Of a stretch of 64,000 bases of DNA, positions 31,146 to 41,182 are shown in pieces. Source of the stretch: Buttiauxella sp049686335. Its GTDB lineage: Bacteria > Pseudomonadota > Gammaproteobacteria > Enterobacterales > Enterobacteriaceae. The notes beneath the pieces were generated by a model. The model did no database searches. It saw only the letters and a list, made by a program, of their open reading frames with translations, and was not told where the DNA came from. Both the position numbers and the translations under genes were made by a program. Each line of letters begins with the position of its first letter. The stretch's first letter is position 1. The stretch is taken from NCBI RefSeq assembly GCF_049686335.1, contig NZ_JBAVHX010000010.1:124001-188000 (forward strand). The letters run 5' to 3'.

Positions 31146-33779
31146 TTAACGTGGCAGCGCAGTACCCCATTGACGCCACTCTTTCGGTTCACTTTCCTCG
31201 AGCAGGAAGTGTTTACCGGTTTGAGCTTTCGGTGCCAGTGGTGTGCCTGGCGGCGTTGCGAATGCGATACCGCCACGGATAAACTGGCTGAAGGTGCCGG
31301 TTTTAACCACGCCGCCAGTCAGACCAAAATCAAGGCTGTAACCTGACGCAAGCCAGAACACTGAGCTGTCGCGCACCAGATGTTGGAAGCGCTTACTAAT
31401 GCGCAGGCCGACCATAACGCGGTCAGACAGAGTACCGAGGGTTAAACCGGTCACCGTACCGACTTCCACGCCACGGAACAGAACTGGCGTACCAATGCTT
31501 AACGCGCCTGCCTCAGGCACTTCCAGCACAATGCTTAAACCATCAGAGTAACGCGAGTCAGTGATTGAGGTTTCCTGCAACTCGAAGTCACGGCGAGGCG
31601 CGCCACGCCCTGGTTCCACGTTGATATACGGCTGAAGAATGGTGTCGAGATTATCCACGCCGGAAGATGAAATTTTCGGTGTCACCACTGAGAAGCGTGT
31701 TCCACTGCGGGCAAATGTCTCCACAAACTCAGGATAGAGCACCGCTTTAGCTTCAACTTCGCTACGTGATTGGGTGAGGTTCAGCGACTCAAGCTGTCCA
31801 ATATCAATGCCCAGATAACGGATCGGCATCCCCGCAGACAGTTTCCCGGCATCAAAAGTGTGCAGCGTAATCTGGCTACCGACGGCGCGAGCAGCTGTTT
31901 CAGACGCATATAGCATGCGCTTGTCACCCTTTTTCATGCCGACACTGGCACCGCTAAGGTTGTCAAAGCTAATAGCCCCTTTCAGCGCACGAGACAGTGG
32001 AGAAGCCTGCACGGTCAGGCCGCTACCGTTAAGTTGAACGCGAGCGCCACCTTCAGCCCAAAACACGCTGTTAGCCGTCAGCAGGTTGCGGTATTCCGGC
32101 TTAATATTGACGTCGATATCAAAACTGTTGGCGCGCGGACGCACACTGATAATCTCACCGACCTGGAACTTACGGTACAGCACCACGGAACCGGCCTGAA
32201 TATCTGGCAGGCTGGCGGCGGTCAGCGTCAGTGTAGTTGTCGGCAAATCGCTCAGGCTATTTTCAACGGCTTTTTCCAGGTTGGCGTACAGCGGATAACT
32301 CTTTTTCATCTCGCCTTTGTTACCTGGAATAATCCTGACCCCGCCATTCACCCATTCACCGGCGCTGGCTCCCAAAAACTCAATTCCATCGATACCAACT
32401 TTGACATCCAAACGGCTGTTGACGACAAACTTGCTGTCGCCCTGAATCAGTTTGCGATATTCAGGCTCAATGGCTGCCGAGAAGCTGACACCTTTGGAGG
32501 AGAGGGTGCGCTCCAGAATCTGGCCAACTTGCACGCCATGAAGAATGATTGGCTGGCCCGCATCAATACCGTAACTTTCAGGTGCCGTCAGGTTGAGCGT
32601 CAGGACGTCCGGCTGTTGTAGAGGTGTTTTATCGCTGGCGAAGACCACAAAGCGATCTTGTGGATCACCTTCGCCTGGCACCAACTCAAAGGTGCTGCCG
32701 GTTAACAGGCTGCTGAGATTAGGATTGCTGAGGGAGATTTTCGGGTTCCGCATCTCAATCCGCGTGCCACTGCGCAACAGGTTGACGACACTCGGGTCCA
32801 CGGTCATCTCGCCAGTCACGGTACTACCCGGATTGAGGGTCAGCTTGGTCAGCGTTCCGACTTCCAACCCCTGATACATGAGCGGCGTCGAGCCTGCTTT
32901 TAACCCACTGCCGCTGGGTAAATCCAGACCGATAATGACACCTCGTTGGCTGTGTGCCAGATCTTCATAAAGACCGAATTCATCTTCTGCCTTGGCTTCA
33001 GCTGAGTTCTCTGGGGAATCAAAGGCAATGGCGCCGTTGACCAAAGCTGCGAGGCTTTCTAACTGGACCTGAGCACCGGAAAGGCTGACATTGGCCTTCA
33101 TACCCGACACATTCCAGAATCGACTGCCTTTTTTCACAAGCTTAGTGAATCGACGGTCAATCAATACATCAATGGTAACGCCCTGATTATTTTTGTTAAT
33201 GGTGTAGTCATACACGCGTCCAACCGGAATTTTACGGAAATAGACCAGCGAACCACTGTTGAGCGAACCGAGATCAGGCGCATGAAGATGAATCATCAGC
33301 TCGCCATTATTAAGGCGGTATCTTGGCTGAGTATCCAACGCAGTAAAGTGCTCCTGCGGTTTACCTTTGCCCGGCATCATGCCGATATAGTTACCGCCGA
33401 CAAGCGCATCGAGACCGGAAACGCCAGCCAGTGAGGCTTTGGGTGTCACCAACCAAAATTGAGTGTCATCGCGTAACGCATCTTTCATGTCATTTTTGAC
33501 ACTGATCTTAACTTCTATTTTGCGCAAGTCTTTGCTGAGACTGATACTTTGCACCGTTCCCACTTCCACACCTTGATAGCGCACAGGGGTTCGCCCGGGC
33601 ACAATGCCGTCGGCAGAAATGAAATCAATGGTCGCAGTGGTGCCGCGTTCTTCCCATGTCGACCAGATGAGCCAACCGGCAATCATCAAAGCGATAATTG
33701 GCAATAACCAAAAGGGCGAAATTCGGCGTTTAGTTTTAATTCGCGCTTCAGTCGGTGAAGCGGGCATTTCCTGACTCAT
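31146..33779 (-). CDS. letB: LetB (YebT), seven-MCE-domain lipid transport tube
   Basis: 877 residues from MSQEMPASPTEARIK, identical in length to E. coli LetB. A single N-terminal membrane helix (ISPFWLLPIIALMIAGWLIW) and seven MCE repeats, each with a G-T/S-P-V-x-Y/F-x-G-V-x-VG signature (for example GRTPVRYQGVEVG, GTPVLFRGVEVG). Forms the periplasmic tunnel that moves lipids between membranes. The start overlaps letA by 32 bp; the two form an operon. Confidence 0.95.
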   Translation of the reverse strand: MSQEMPASPTEARIKTKRRISPFWLLPIIALMIAGWLIWSTWEERGTTATIDFISADGIVPGRTPVRYQGVEVGTVQSISLSKDLRKIEVKISVKNDMKDALRDDTQFWLVTPKASLAGVSGLDALVGGNYIGMMPGKGKPQEHFTALDTQPRYRLNNGELMIHLHAPDLGSLNSGSLVYFRKIPVGRVYDYTINKNNQGVTIDVLIDRRFTKLVKKGSRFWNVSGMKANVSLSGAQVQLESLAALVNGAIAFDSPENSAEAKAEDEFGLYEDLAHSQRGVIIGLDLPSGSGLKAGSTPLMYQGLEVGTLTKLTLNPGSTVTGEMTVDPSVVNLLRSGTRIEMRNPKISLSNPNLSSLLTGSTFELVPGEGDPQDRFVVFASDKTPLQQPDVLTLNLTAPESYGIDAGQPIILHGVQVGQILERTLSSKGVSFSAAIEPEYRKLIQGDSKFVVNSRLDVKVGIDGIEFLGASAGEWVNGGVRIIPGNKGEMKKSYPLYANLEKAVENSLSDLPTTTLTLTAASLPDIQAGSVVLYRKFQVGEIISVRPRANSFDIDVNIKPEYRNLLTANSVFWAEGGARVQLNGSGLTVQASPLSRALKGAISFDNLSGASVGMKKGDKRMLYASETAARAVGSQITLHTFDAGKLSAGMPIRYLGIDIGQLESLNLTQSRSEVEAKAVLYPEFVETFARSGTRFSVVTPKISSSGVDNLDTILQPYINVEPGRGAPRRDFELQETSITDSRYSDGLSIVLEVPEAGALSIGTPVLFRGVEVGTVTGLTLGTLSDRVMVGLRISKRFQHLVRDSSVFWLASGYSLDFGLTGGVVKTGTFSQFIRGGIAFATPPGTPLAPKAQTGKHFLLEESEPKEWRQWGTALPR

Positions 33780-34992
33780 GTGCGTCCCAAAGTAGTCGGC
33801 TATCCAGCCATTCGACTGCAAGAATAGTTAAAATAACCGCCGCGCCAAAGTAAAACGCAGCTGGTCCCATAGTGAATGCCAGTAACTGATCGCGATTAAC
33901 CAGCGACATCGTAAGCGAAATAACAAAGAGATCGAGGATAGACCAGCGGCCAATCCAGGTAATAAAGCGTAGCAGGACAATGCGTGTTCTAAGCCCTCGT
34001 TCACATTTGAAATGAATACTGATCAACAGCGAAATCAGCACGATAACTTTCGTAAAGGGCACCAGGATACTGGCAATGAAAACCACGGCTGCGACTGCAA
34101 TATTGCTACTGGCCAGCGAAATAATACCTGAAAGGATAGTATCTTCCTGGCGTGATCCATTGACGTAAAGAATTGAAATCGGCAAAAAGTTTGCTGGCAG
34201 TAAGAAAATTAATGAGCCGATTAACGCCGCCCAGGATTTTTGCAGGCTGTGGCGACGACGGACTCTTAAAGGCACATGGCAACGTGGACAACGCCCGCGC
34301 TTATCCGGCACGCCAGTGAAATGACAACCGAGGCACACACGCAGTTGGGCATTCCAGGCACGAGGAGGGCGCTGCGGGTAAAAACGCGACCAGAGTTGCT
34401 CGACGTTCAGGTGAATCAGGGTTAATAAACTCAACACGACAAGCGCGATAAACGCCACTAAACCCAGGCCTGGCTGTATGTAGGCGAATTCTCTGACTTT
34501 GATGCAGGCCACGCCGATGGCGACCAGATAAATATCCAGCATCACCCACTCTTTGAGCTTCTCCAGCATCAGTAAAACAGGGCGTAAATTCATCCCAAGA
34601 ATATTACCGAAATAGAGATAGACGATACCGGCGATGAGTGTGGCGGGGGCTCCCACGGCACAAAACATCACCATGGCGGCCGTAAGTGGGTCACCCTGGC
34701 TGGTCATTTGCCAGATACCCTGGAACAGGTTGGCATCAATGCGCGTGCCTAACAAATAGATACGTACCAGCGGCTCCGAAAAGGCCACCGGCATCAGCAG
34801 CAACATCGCCATCGCCATGGCCGCCAGACGTGTGAGTGACCAATCGCGACCATGGAACACTTTTGCGTCGCAACGCGGGCAATACGCGCTCTGCGACGAT
34901 TTAACCAACGGTAACGAGAAAAGTGTATCGCATTCGGGGCAACGCTGATAACGTGCCTGCGGTACAGCATGGCTAATAGCGTGTATTTTCAT
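33748..34992 (-). CDS. letA: LetA (YebS), inner-membrane partner of LetB
   Basis: 414 residues with two PqiA-type modules, each a zinc ribbon (CPECD...CPRCD near the N-terminus; CLGC...CPRC mid-protein) followed by about four membrane helices. Acts with the MCE tube LetB in lipid transport. First gene of the letAB operon. Confidence 0.94.
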   Translation of the reverse strand: MKIHAISHAVPQARYQRCPECDTLFSLPLVKSSQSAYCPRCDAKVFHGRDWSLTRLAAMAMAMLLLMPVAFSEPLVRIYLLGTRIDANLFQGIWQMTSQGDPLTAAMVMFCAVGAPATLIAGIVYLYFGNILGMNLRPVLLMLEKLKEWVMLDIYLVAIGVACIKVREFAYIQPGLGLVAFIALVVLSLLTLIHLNVEQLWSRFYPQRPPRAWNAQLRVCLGCHFTGVPDKRGRCPRCHVPLRVRRRHSLQKSWAALIGSLIFLLPANFLPISILYVNGSRQEDTILSGIISLASSNIAVAAVVFIASILVPFTKVIVLISLLISIHFKCERGLRTRIVLLRFITWIGRWSILDLFVISLTMSLVNRDQLLAFTMGPAAFYFGAAVILTILAVEWLDSRLLWDAHESGNARFTD

Positions 34993-35164
34993 GTGTCATC
35001 GTATGCAGGGAATACCGTTGGCGCATCGGGGTATCTCATTGAGAAAATAAATATTCGTTAAGCGTATATTAATTCATGGAATGATACACCTTGTGGCATA
35101 TCGCATTTAATGCTTATTTTACTATGCTATGCAGTTAAGTAAGACAACATACTATGGTTAATCA

Positions 35165-35653
35165 ATGAACAAAGAACAATTTTACGCGGACCTGAACCGC
35201 GATTTCAGTGCGTTAATGGCAGGTGAAACAAGTTTTCTGGCAACGTTGGCAAACACCAGCGCATTGCTGTTTGAACGTCTTGAAGGTGTGAACTGGGCAG
35301 GATTCTATTTGCTGGAAGGCGACACGCTGGTTTTGGGACCCTTCCAGGGCAAAATCGCCTGCGTGCGTATTCCGGTCGGTAAAGGCGTATGTGGTACTGC
35401 GATATCCACCAATAGCATTCAGCGCGTTGAAGATGTGCATGCTTTTGATGGTCACATCGCCTGTGACGCTGCCAGCAACTCCGAAATCGTTCTGCCGTTA
35501 AGCGTTAACGGCGAGCTTATTGGGGTTCTGGACATTGATAGCACTGAGTTTGGTCGCTTTACACCTGAAGACCAACTCGGCTTATCTCAACTGGTAACGC
35601 AGCTTTCGCTGACGCTTGCCGATACGGATTTTAAAAAATTCTTCACTCGATAG
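35165..35653 (+). CDS. msrC: Free methionine-(R)-sulfoxide reductase MsrC
   Basis: 162-residue GAF-domain protein; the active-site Cys are in GKIACVRIPVGKGVCGTA, and WAGFYLL and VLDIDS are family motifs. Reduces free Met-R-sulfoxide. Divergent from letA. Confidence 0.93.
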   Translation: MNKEQFYADLNRDFSALMAGETSFLATLANTSALLFERLEGVNWAGFYLLEGDTLVLGPFQGKIACVRIPVGKGVCGTAISTNSIQRVEDVHAFDGHIACDAASNSEIVLPLSVNGELIGVLDIDSTEFGRFTPEDQLGLSQLVTQLSLTLADTDFKKFFTR

Positions 35654-35757
35654 CATGATAAACAACGGATAACGTGGCATTTGCTGATAGCGTCATTATA
35701 ATGTCGCCTGTTCATGCCTGCGGATTGTTGGCAACTCCGTTGTAATCAGGAAATTTC

Positions 35758-36438
35758 ATGGAAAATCAACCTAAGTTGAATAGTAGCAAAGAAGTCATCG
35801 CCTTTTTGGCAGAGCGTTTCCCACAGTGTTTTAGCGCTGAAGGTGAAGCCCGCCCCCTGAAGATTGGTATCTTCCAGGATTTAGTCGCACGCGTTGAAGG
35901 GGAGATGAGCCTCAGTAAAACTCAACTTCGTTCCGCGTTACGTCTTTACACTTCAAGCTGGCGTTACCTGTACGGTATCAAAGTCGGCGCGACCCGTGTT
36001 GATCTCGACGGTAACCCATGTGGTGAACTCGATGAGCAGCACGTTGAGCATGCTCGTAAGCAGCTTGAAGAAGCAAAAGCACGTGTTCAGGCACAGCGTG
36101 CAGAACAGGCAGCGAAAAAACGCGAAGCCGCTATCGCTAACGGTGAAACCGTTGCTGATAAGCCTCGTCGTGATCGCAAGCCTCGTCCTGCTCCACGTCG
36201 TCCAGAGACCACAGAACGTAAACCACGTGCAGAAAAACCGGCTCCTCAGGCTCCGCGTGAAGAAAAACGCACTCCGGTTACGGACATTTCTGCTTTGCAG
36301 GTGGGTCAGGCAATCAAAGTCAAAGCGGGTAATAACGCGATGGATGCCACCGTACTGGAAATTACCAAAGATGGCGTCCGTGTACAGCTGACTTCTGGTA
36401 TGGCAATGATCGTACGCGCAGAACACTTGCAGTTCTGA
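35758..36438 (+). CDS. proQ: RNA chaperone ProQ
   Basis: 226 residues: N-terminal FinO/ProQ domain (about 1-120), a basic and Pro/Glu-rich linker (KPRRDRKPRPAPRRPETTERK), and a C-terminal Tudor-like domain (VGQAIKVKAGNNAMDATVLEITKDGVRVQLTSGM). Binds many sRNAs and mRNA 3' ends. In operon with prc, 20 bp downstream. AGGAAATTTC precedes the ATG. Confidence 0.95.
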   Translation: MENQPKLNSSKEVIAFLAERFPQCFSAEGEARPLKIGIFQDLVARVEGEMSLSKTQLRSALRLYTSSWRYLYGIKVGATRVDLDGNPCGELDEQHVEHARKQLEEAKARVQAQRAEQAAKKREAAIANGETVADKPRRDRKPRPAPRRPETTERKPRAEKPAPQAPREEKRTPVTDISALQVGQAIKVKAGNNAMDATVLEITKDGVRVQLTSGMAMIVRAEHLQF

Positions 36439-36458
36439 AACGGAGGCCAGACCCGGGC

Positions 36459-38507
36459 ATGAACAAACTCTTTAAGCGTACGGCTGTCGCTAGTCTGTTG
36501 TTTCTTGCAGGTAGCGCACTGGCCGTCGAAAATATAACGCAGGCTTCTCAAATCCCGCAGTTAAAGGAAGAGACACAGCATGCTACGGTGAGTGAGCGAG
36601 TCACTTCGCGCTTCACTCGTTCGCATTATCGTCAGTTTGATCTGGATGAAAATTTTTCCGCTAAAATTTTCGATCGCTATCTCAATCTTCTCGACTATAG
36701 CCACAACGTGCTGCTTGCCAGCGACGTTGAACAGTTTGTGTCGCGGAAAAAACAGATTGGCGATGAATTGCGCACCGGCAAACTGGACGTATTTTACGAT
36801 CTCTACAATCTGGCCCAGAAACGTCGTTTTGAACGCTATCAATACGCGTTGAAGGTGCTGGAAAAGCCGATGGATTTCACCGGCAACGACACTTTCAATG
36901 TGGATCGCAGCAAATCGCCGTGGCCTGCAAGCGTTGCTGAGCTAAACACCCTGTGGGACAGCAAAGTTAAGTTTGACGAATTGAGCTTAAAACTGACGGG
37001 TAAAACCGATCAGGAAATTCGTGAAACGCTGACCAAGCGCTACCAGTTTGCGATTCGTCGCCTGGCGCAGTCCAACAGTGAAGATGTTTTCTCTCTTGCA
37101 ATGACTGCGTTCGCCCACGAAATCGATCCGCATACCAACTATTTGTCTCCACGCAATACCGAACAATTCAATACCGAAATGAGTCTATCTCTGGAAGGAA
37201 TTGGTGCGGTGCTGCAAATGGATGATGACTATACGGTGATCAACTCAATGGTTGCGGGTGGCCCGGCTGCAAAAAGCAAAGCGATTACCGTCGGTGATCG
37301 AATTGTTGGCGTAGGCCAGACCGGCAAAGCCATAGTCGATGTGATTGGCTGGCGTCTTGATGACGTGGTTGCGCTGATTAAAGGACCAAAGGGCAGCAAA
37401 GTTCGCCTCGAAGTCTTACCGGCAGGCAAAGGGACTAAAACACGCATCGTCACGTTAACCCGTGAACGTATTCGTCTTGAAGATCGTGCTGTTAAACTCA
37501 CCATTAAAACGGTCGGTAAAGACAAGGTCGGTGTACTGGATATTCCTGGCTTCTATGTTGGTTTGACGGATGACGTCAAAGTCCAGCTGCAGAAGATGGA
37601 AAAACAGAATGTGAAGAGCGTGATCATCGATCTGCGTTCTAACGGTGGCGGTGCATTAACCGAAGCCGTGTCACTTTCTGGCTTGTTTATTCCAGGTGGC
37701 CCCGTCGTTCAGGTCCGCGATAACAACGGTAAAGTGCGTGAAGACAGCGATACCGATGGCGTGGTGTATTACAAAGGCCCGCTGGTTGTCATGGTTGACC
37801 GTTTCAGTGCTTCCGCATCTGAGATTTTCGCCGCAGCGATGCAAGATTATGGCCGTGCGCTGATTGTCGGGGAACCGACCTTCGGTAAAGGTACCGTTCA
37901 GCAATATCGTTCACTGAACCGCATCTATGACCAGATGCTGCGCCCTGAATGGCCTGCATTAGGCTCTGTGCAATACACCATCCAGAAGTTCTACCGCATA
38001 AATGGCGGCAGTACTCAGCGTAAAGGTGTGACGCCAGATGTCATGATGCCAACCGGTACTGAAGAAACGGAAACTGGCGAGAAGTTCGAAGATAATGCAC
38101 TTCCATGGGATAGCATTAACTCCGCAACTTACGTTAAATCCGGTGATCTGAAGCCGTTTGAACCGCAACTGCTTAAACTGCACCAGGACCGAATTGCAGC
38201 TGATCCTGAGTTCCAGTACATCATGAAGGACATTGCTCGCTTCAATGCCCTGAAAGAGAAGCGCAATATCGTCTCTCTGAATCTTGCTCAACGTGAGAAA
38301 GAAAACCAGGAAGATGATGCGACGCGTCTGGCTCGTATTAACGATCGCTACAAACGAGAAGGTAAAGCACCGTTGAAGAAACTCGACGACTTACCGAAGG
38401 ATTATCAGGAACCGGATCCTTATCTCGACGAAACGGTTCATATCGCGCTGGACCTTGCAAAAATGCAGCAAGATAAGCCGGCCGAGCAACCGACCCCTGC
38501 TAAGTAA
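36459..38507 (+). CDS. prc: Tail-specific periplasmic protease Prc (Tsp)
   Basis: 682 residues with a signal peptide (SLLFLAGSALA), a PDZ domain (about 240-320, LSLEGIGAVLQMDDDYTVINSMVAGGPAAKS) and the S41 catalytic core with Ser in FSASASEIFA and Lys in FGKGTVQQ. Degrades proteins with hydrophobic C-termini and processes FtsI; works with NlpI on MepS. Ends in a strong terminator. Confidence 0.95.
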   Translation: MNKLFKRTAVASLLFLAGSALAVENITQASQIPQLKEETQHATVSERVTSRFTRSHYRQFDLDENFSAKIFDRYLNLLDYSHNVLLASDVEQFVSRKKQIGDELRTGKLDVFYDLYNLAQKRRFERYQYALKVLEKPMDFTGNDTFNVDRSKSPWPASVAELNTLWDSKVKFDELSLKLTGKTDQEIRETLTKRYQFAIRRLAQSNSEDVFSLAMTAFAHEIDPHTNYLSPRNTEQFNTEMSLSLEGIGAVLQMDDDYTVINSMVAGGPAAKSKAITVGDRIVGVGQTGKAIVDVIGWRLDDVVALIKGPKGSKVRLEVLPAGKGTKTRIVTLTRERIRLEDRAVKLTIKTVGKDKVGVLDIPGFYVGLTDDVKVQLQKMEKQNVKSVIIDLRSNGGGALTEAVSLSGLFIPGGPVVQVRDNNGKVREDSDTDGVVYYKGPLVVMVDRFSASASEIFAAAMQDYGRALIVGEPTFGKGTVQQYRSLNRIYDQMLRPEWPALGSVQYTIQKFYRINGGSTQRKGVTPDVMMPTGTEETETGEKFEDNALPWDSINSATYVKSGDLKPFEPQLLKLHQDRIAADPEFQYIMKDIARFNALKEKRNIVSLNLAQREKENQEDDATRLARINDRYKREGKAPLKKLDDLPKDYQEPDPYLDETVHIALDLAKMQQDKPAEQPTPAK

Positions 38508-38513
38508 CTCCCC

Positions 38514-38546
38514 AACAGGCACAAATTTTTGTGCCTGTTTTTTTTA
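38514..38546 (+). terminator. Terminator of proQ-prc
   Basis: ACAGGCACAAA-TT-TTTGTGCCTGT followed by eight T. Confidence 0.85.
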
Positions 38547-38583
38547 CCACTATCAAGCCGCGTAAACCTACCTCTTCGTGAAT

Positions 38584-38597
38584 GTAAAGTTATGTAT
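38584..38597 (+). promoter_or_regulatory. Possible CpxR box of htpX
   Basis: GTAAAGTTATGTAT resembles the CpxR pattern GTAAA-N5-GTAA with one mismatch, about 100 bp upstream of htpX, which is Cpx-regulated in E. coli. Confidence 0.45.
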
Positions 38598-38700
38598 TAT
38601 TAACGACTTGGCCACGATGAATGCTTGAAAATAGCAAGCTTGCCCCTACGATGTGGGGTAACGCAGAATGCGTATTTTTAACCGAGGTAAAAAGAAAATT

Positions 38701-39582
38701 ATGATGCGTATCGGGCTTTTCCTGTTGACCAACCTTGCAGTCATGGTCGTTTTCGGGCTAGTGCTAAGCCTGACGGGGATCCAGTCGAGCAGCGTACAGG
38801 GTCTGATGATCATGGCGGTGTTGTTTGGCTTTGGTGGTTCAATCATCTCCTTACTGATGTCCAAATGGATGGCATTACGTTCAGTAGGCGGGGAAGTAAT
38901 TGAACAGCCACGGAACGAAACTGAGCGCTGGCTGATGGAGACGGTTCGTCAGCAGTCGCAACAGGCGGGTATCGCCATGCCGCAGGTGGCGGTTTACCAT
39001 GCGCCGGACATTAACGCCTTTGCAACGGGTGCACGCCGTAATGCCTCACTGGTCGCGGTGAGTACCGGTCTGTTGCAAAACATGAGCCGTGACGAAGCTG
39101 AAGCCGTTATTGCTCACGAAATTAGCCATATCGCGAACGGCGATATGGTCACAATGACGCTGATTCAAGGCGTGGTGAACACCTTCGTTATCTTTATTTC
39201 CCGTATCATCGCGCAGGTGGCCTCAGGCTTCCTGTCAGGTAATCGGGATGAAGGTGAAAGCAATAACGGCAACCCGTTTGTCTATTTTGCGATTGCGACA
39301 GTACTGGAACTGGTGTTCGGTATTCTGGCGAGCATTATCACCATGTGGTTCTCACGTCACCGTGAATTCCACGCTGATGCCGGTTCTGCAAAATTGGTCG
39401 GTCGTGAAAAAATGATTGCCGCCTTGCAGCGTCTGAAAACCAGTTATGAACCGCAAGAAGCTAGCAGTATGATGGCGTTTTGTATCAATGGTAAGGCGAA
39501 GTCAATGAGCGAATTGTTCATGACTCACCCACCACTGGACAAACGTATCGAAGCATTGCGTAACGGCGAATATCTTAAGTAA
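38701..39582 (+). CDS. htpX: Membrane zinc metalloprotease HtpX
   Basis: 293 residues from MMRIGLFLLTNLAV, the E. coli length. Two N-terminal and two central hydrophobic segments; HEISH is the zinc motif with the third ligand Glu in SRHREFHADAGS. Degrades misfolded inner-membrane proteins with FtsH. An in-frame ATG at 38668 is upstream but the shorter form matches the family. Confidence 0.94.
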   Translation: MMRIGLFLLTNLAVMVVFGLVLSLTGIQSSSVQGLMIMAVLFGFGGSIISLLMSKWMALRSVGGEVIEQPRNETERWLMETVRQQSQQAGIAMPQVAVYHAPDINAFATGARRNASLVAVSTGLLQNMSRDEAEAVIAHEISHIANGDMVTMTLIQGVVNTFVIFISRIIAQVASGFLSGNRDEGESNNGNPFVYFAIATVLELVFGILASIITMWFSRHREFHADAGSAKLVGREKMIAALQRLKTSYEPQEASSMMAFCINGKAKSMSELFMTHPPLDKRIEALRNGEYLK

Positions 39583-39596
39583 CCGTGAGTGGTGAT

Positions 39597-39630
39597 AAAA
39601 AAGCGTGCCATCGCTGGCACGCTTTTTTTA
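39597..39630. terminator. Bidirectional terminator htpX / yebQ
   Basis: AAGCGTGCCA-tcgc-TGGCACGCTT with A- and T-runs between convergent genes. Confidence 0.85.
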
Positions 39631-41004
39631 TGCCCGCGAAGCAGGGGATTGGGACATTCGTAGACTGCTCACGATAGCAGCGACAGTCGCAAAACTTCCA
39701 GCCAGTAACAAAGAGGCATGCGTACCGTGAGTGGAGAAGAGGTTGAACATCAATGCGACCAGCGCTGCACCACAACTCTGACCCAATAACCGCGCAGTAC
39801 CCAACATACCGCTGGCACCACCGCTGCGATGACGCGGTGCAGAAGAAATAATCGTGTGGTTATTCGGTGACTGGAAAAGGCCAAAACCAGCGCCACACAA
39901 TAGCATCCGCCAGATAATGTCGATATCCGAAGGGTTATGTGGCAAGAGTGCCAGAGCAAACAGGCCGCAAGCCATAATCGTCAGCCCAATCCCACCCAAT
40001 AAACCTGCATGTACTCGTTCTATGAGATGACCGGCAATAGGGGCCATGATCATCGTCGCTATGGGCCACGGAGTCAGAAGCAGCCCGGTTTCCACTTCAC
40101 TGCGCCCTAAGACTGATTGTAAGAAGAAGGGAAGCGAAACCATCGCTAACATCTGCGCGGCAAAGGAGCAGACGGAGGTTCCCATGGATAACGAAAACAC
40201 TGGGATGCGTAACAAGTCCACAGGAAGCAGTGGGAAAGGGAGCTGCAACTGGCGACGAATAAAGAAGTAGCCAATCACGACTAAGGCCACCAGTTCAGCA
40301 ATGATAAGCCAGCCTGACTGCCCCTGCGCAAAGCCACTGATTGCCGAGATGAGTAAGCCAAAGGTTAAAGCATTCATGATGGCGCTTGGAATATCAAAGC
40401 GCTGACCCTGGGATTTTTGTTGGTTCGGTGGCAGGAAACGCACAGACAGTAACAGCGCTACGATACCAATCGGCACATTAATCAAAAATAGCCATTTCCA
40501 CGACGCAACGGACAAAATAGCGGCGGCAATGGTGGGGCCGGCCGCCGATGACACCGCAACAATAAACGAGTTTATTCCCATGCCGCGGCCAAGGTATTTT
40601 TGCGGATAAATAAGCCGAATCAGTGCGGTATTCACGCTCATTAATGCCGCACCGCCGAAACCCTGCAATACGCGGGCAAATGTCAGCATCGGCAAAGAAT
40701 CTGATAAAGCGCAAAAAAGGGATGTCATACAAAATAGAATCAGCCCGCACTGATATACGCGGCGATAGCCAAAAATATCACCGAGGAATGACATTGAAAG
40801 TAACGAAACAATTATCGCAATTTGATAACTGTTCACAATCCAGATGGATTCTGCCGGGCTGGCATTAAGTTCTCGGGCAATGGTAGGAAGGGCGACGTTT
40901 GCGATTACGCCATCGAGCACTGCCATAGTAATCCCCAACGCAATGGCTAAAATAGCACCATAGCGCTGCGGTAATGGCAGCCCATCAGCAAAGGTTTTAT
41001 CCAT
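39628..41004 (-). CDS. yebQ: YebQ, MFS drug-type transporter
   Basis: 458 residues from MDKTFADGLPLPQRYGAIL, which aligns with E. coli YebQ (457); an in-frame ATG at 41022 lies upstream. Fourteen-helix DHA2-type major facilitator: motif A-like GDIFGYRRVY, LLTPWPIATMIMAPIAGHLIERVH. Substrate unproven. Divergent from kdgR, whose product may also act on this intergenic region. Confidence 0.88.
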   Translation of the reverse strand: MDKTFADGLPLPQRYGAILAIALGITMAVLDGVIANVALPTIARELNASPAESIWIVNSYQIAIIVSLLSMSFLGDIFGYRRVYQCGLILFCMTSLFCALSDSLPMLTFARVLQGFGGAALMSVNTALIRLIYPQKYLGRGMGINSFIVAVSSAAGPTIAAAILSVASWKWLFLINVPIGIVALLLSVRFLPPNQQKSQGQRFDIPSAIMNALTFGLLISAISGFAQGQSGWLIIAELVALVVIGYFFIRRQLQLPFPLLPVDLLRIPVFSLSMGTSVCSFAAQMLAMVSLPFFLQSVLGRSEVETGLLLTPWPIATMIMAPIAGHLIERVHAGLLGGIGLTIMACGLFALALLPHNPSDIDIIWRMLLCGAGFGLFQSPNNHTIISSAPRHRSGGASGMLGTARLLGQSCGAALVALMFNLFSTHGTHASLLLAGSFATVAAIVSSLRMSQSPASRA

Positions 41005-41182
41005 AGGAAAGTATGAGTTCATGGGGGCTATATTTGAGGAGAAATAATAATAGCATTAAATTTAGGGGATATGTCGCAGATTTGTAACGAAATAGAATAG
41101 ATTCATTGCGATGACATGGTAGTCAACTTATACTAAAAACCAGTTCTGATTTTTATAAAACAAATGCGATCGAGGTGAGTTA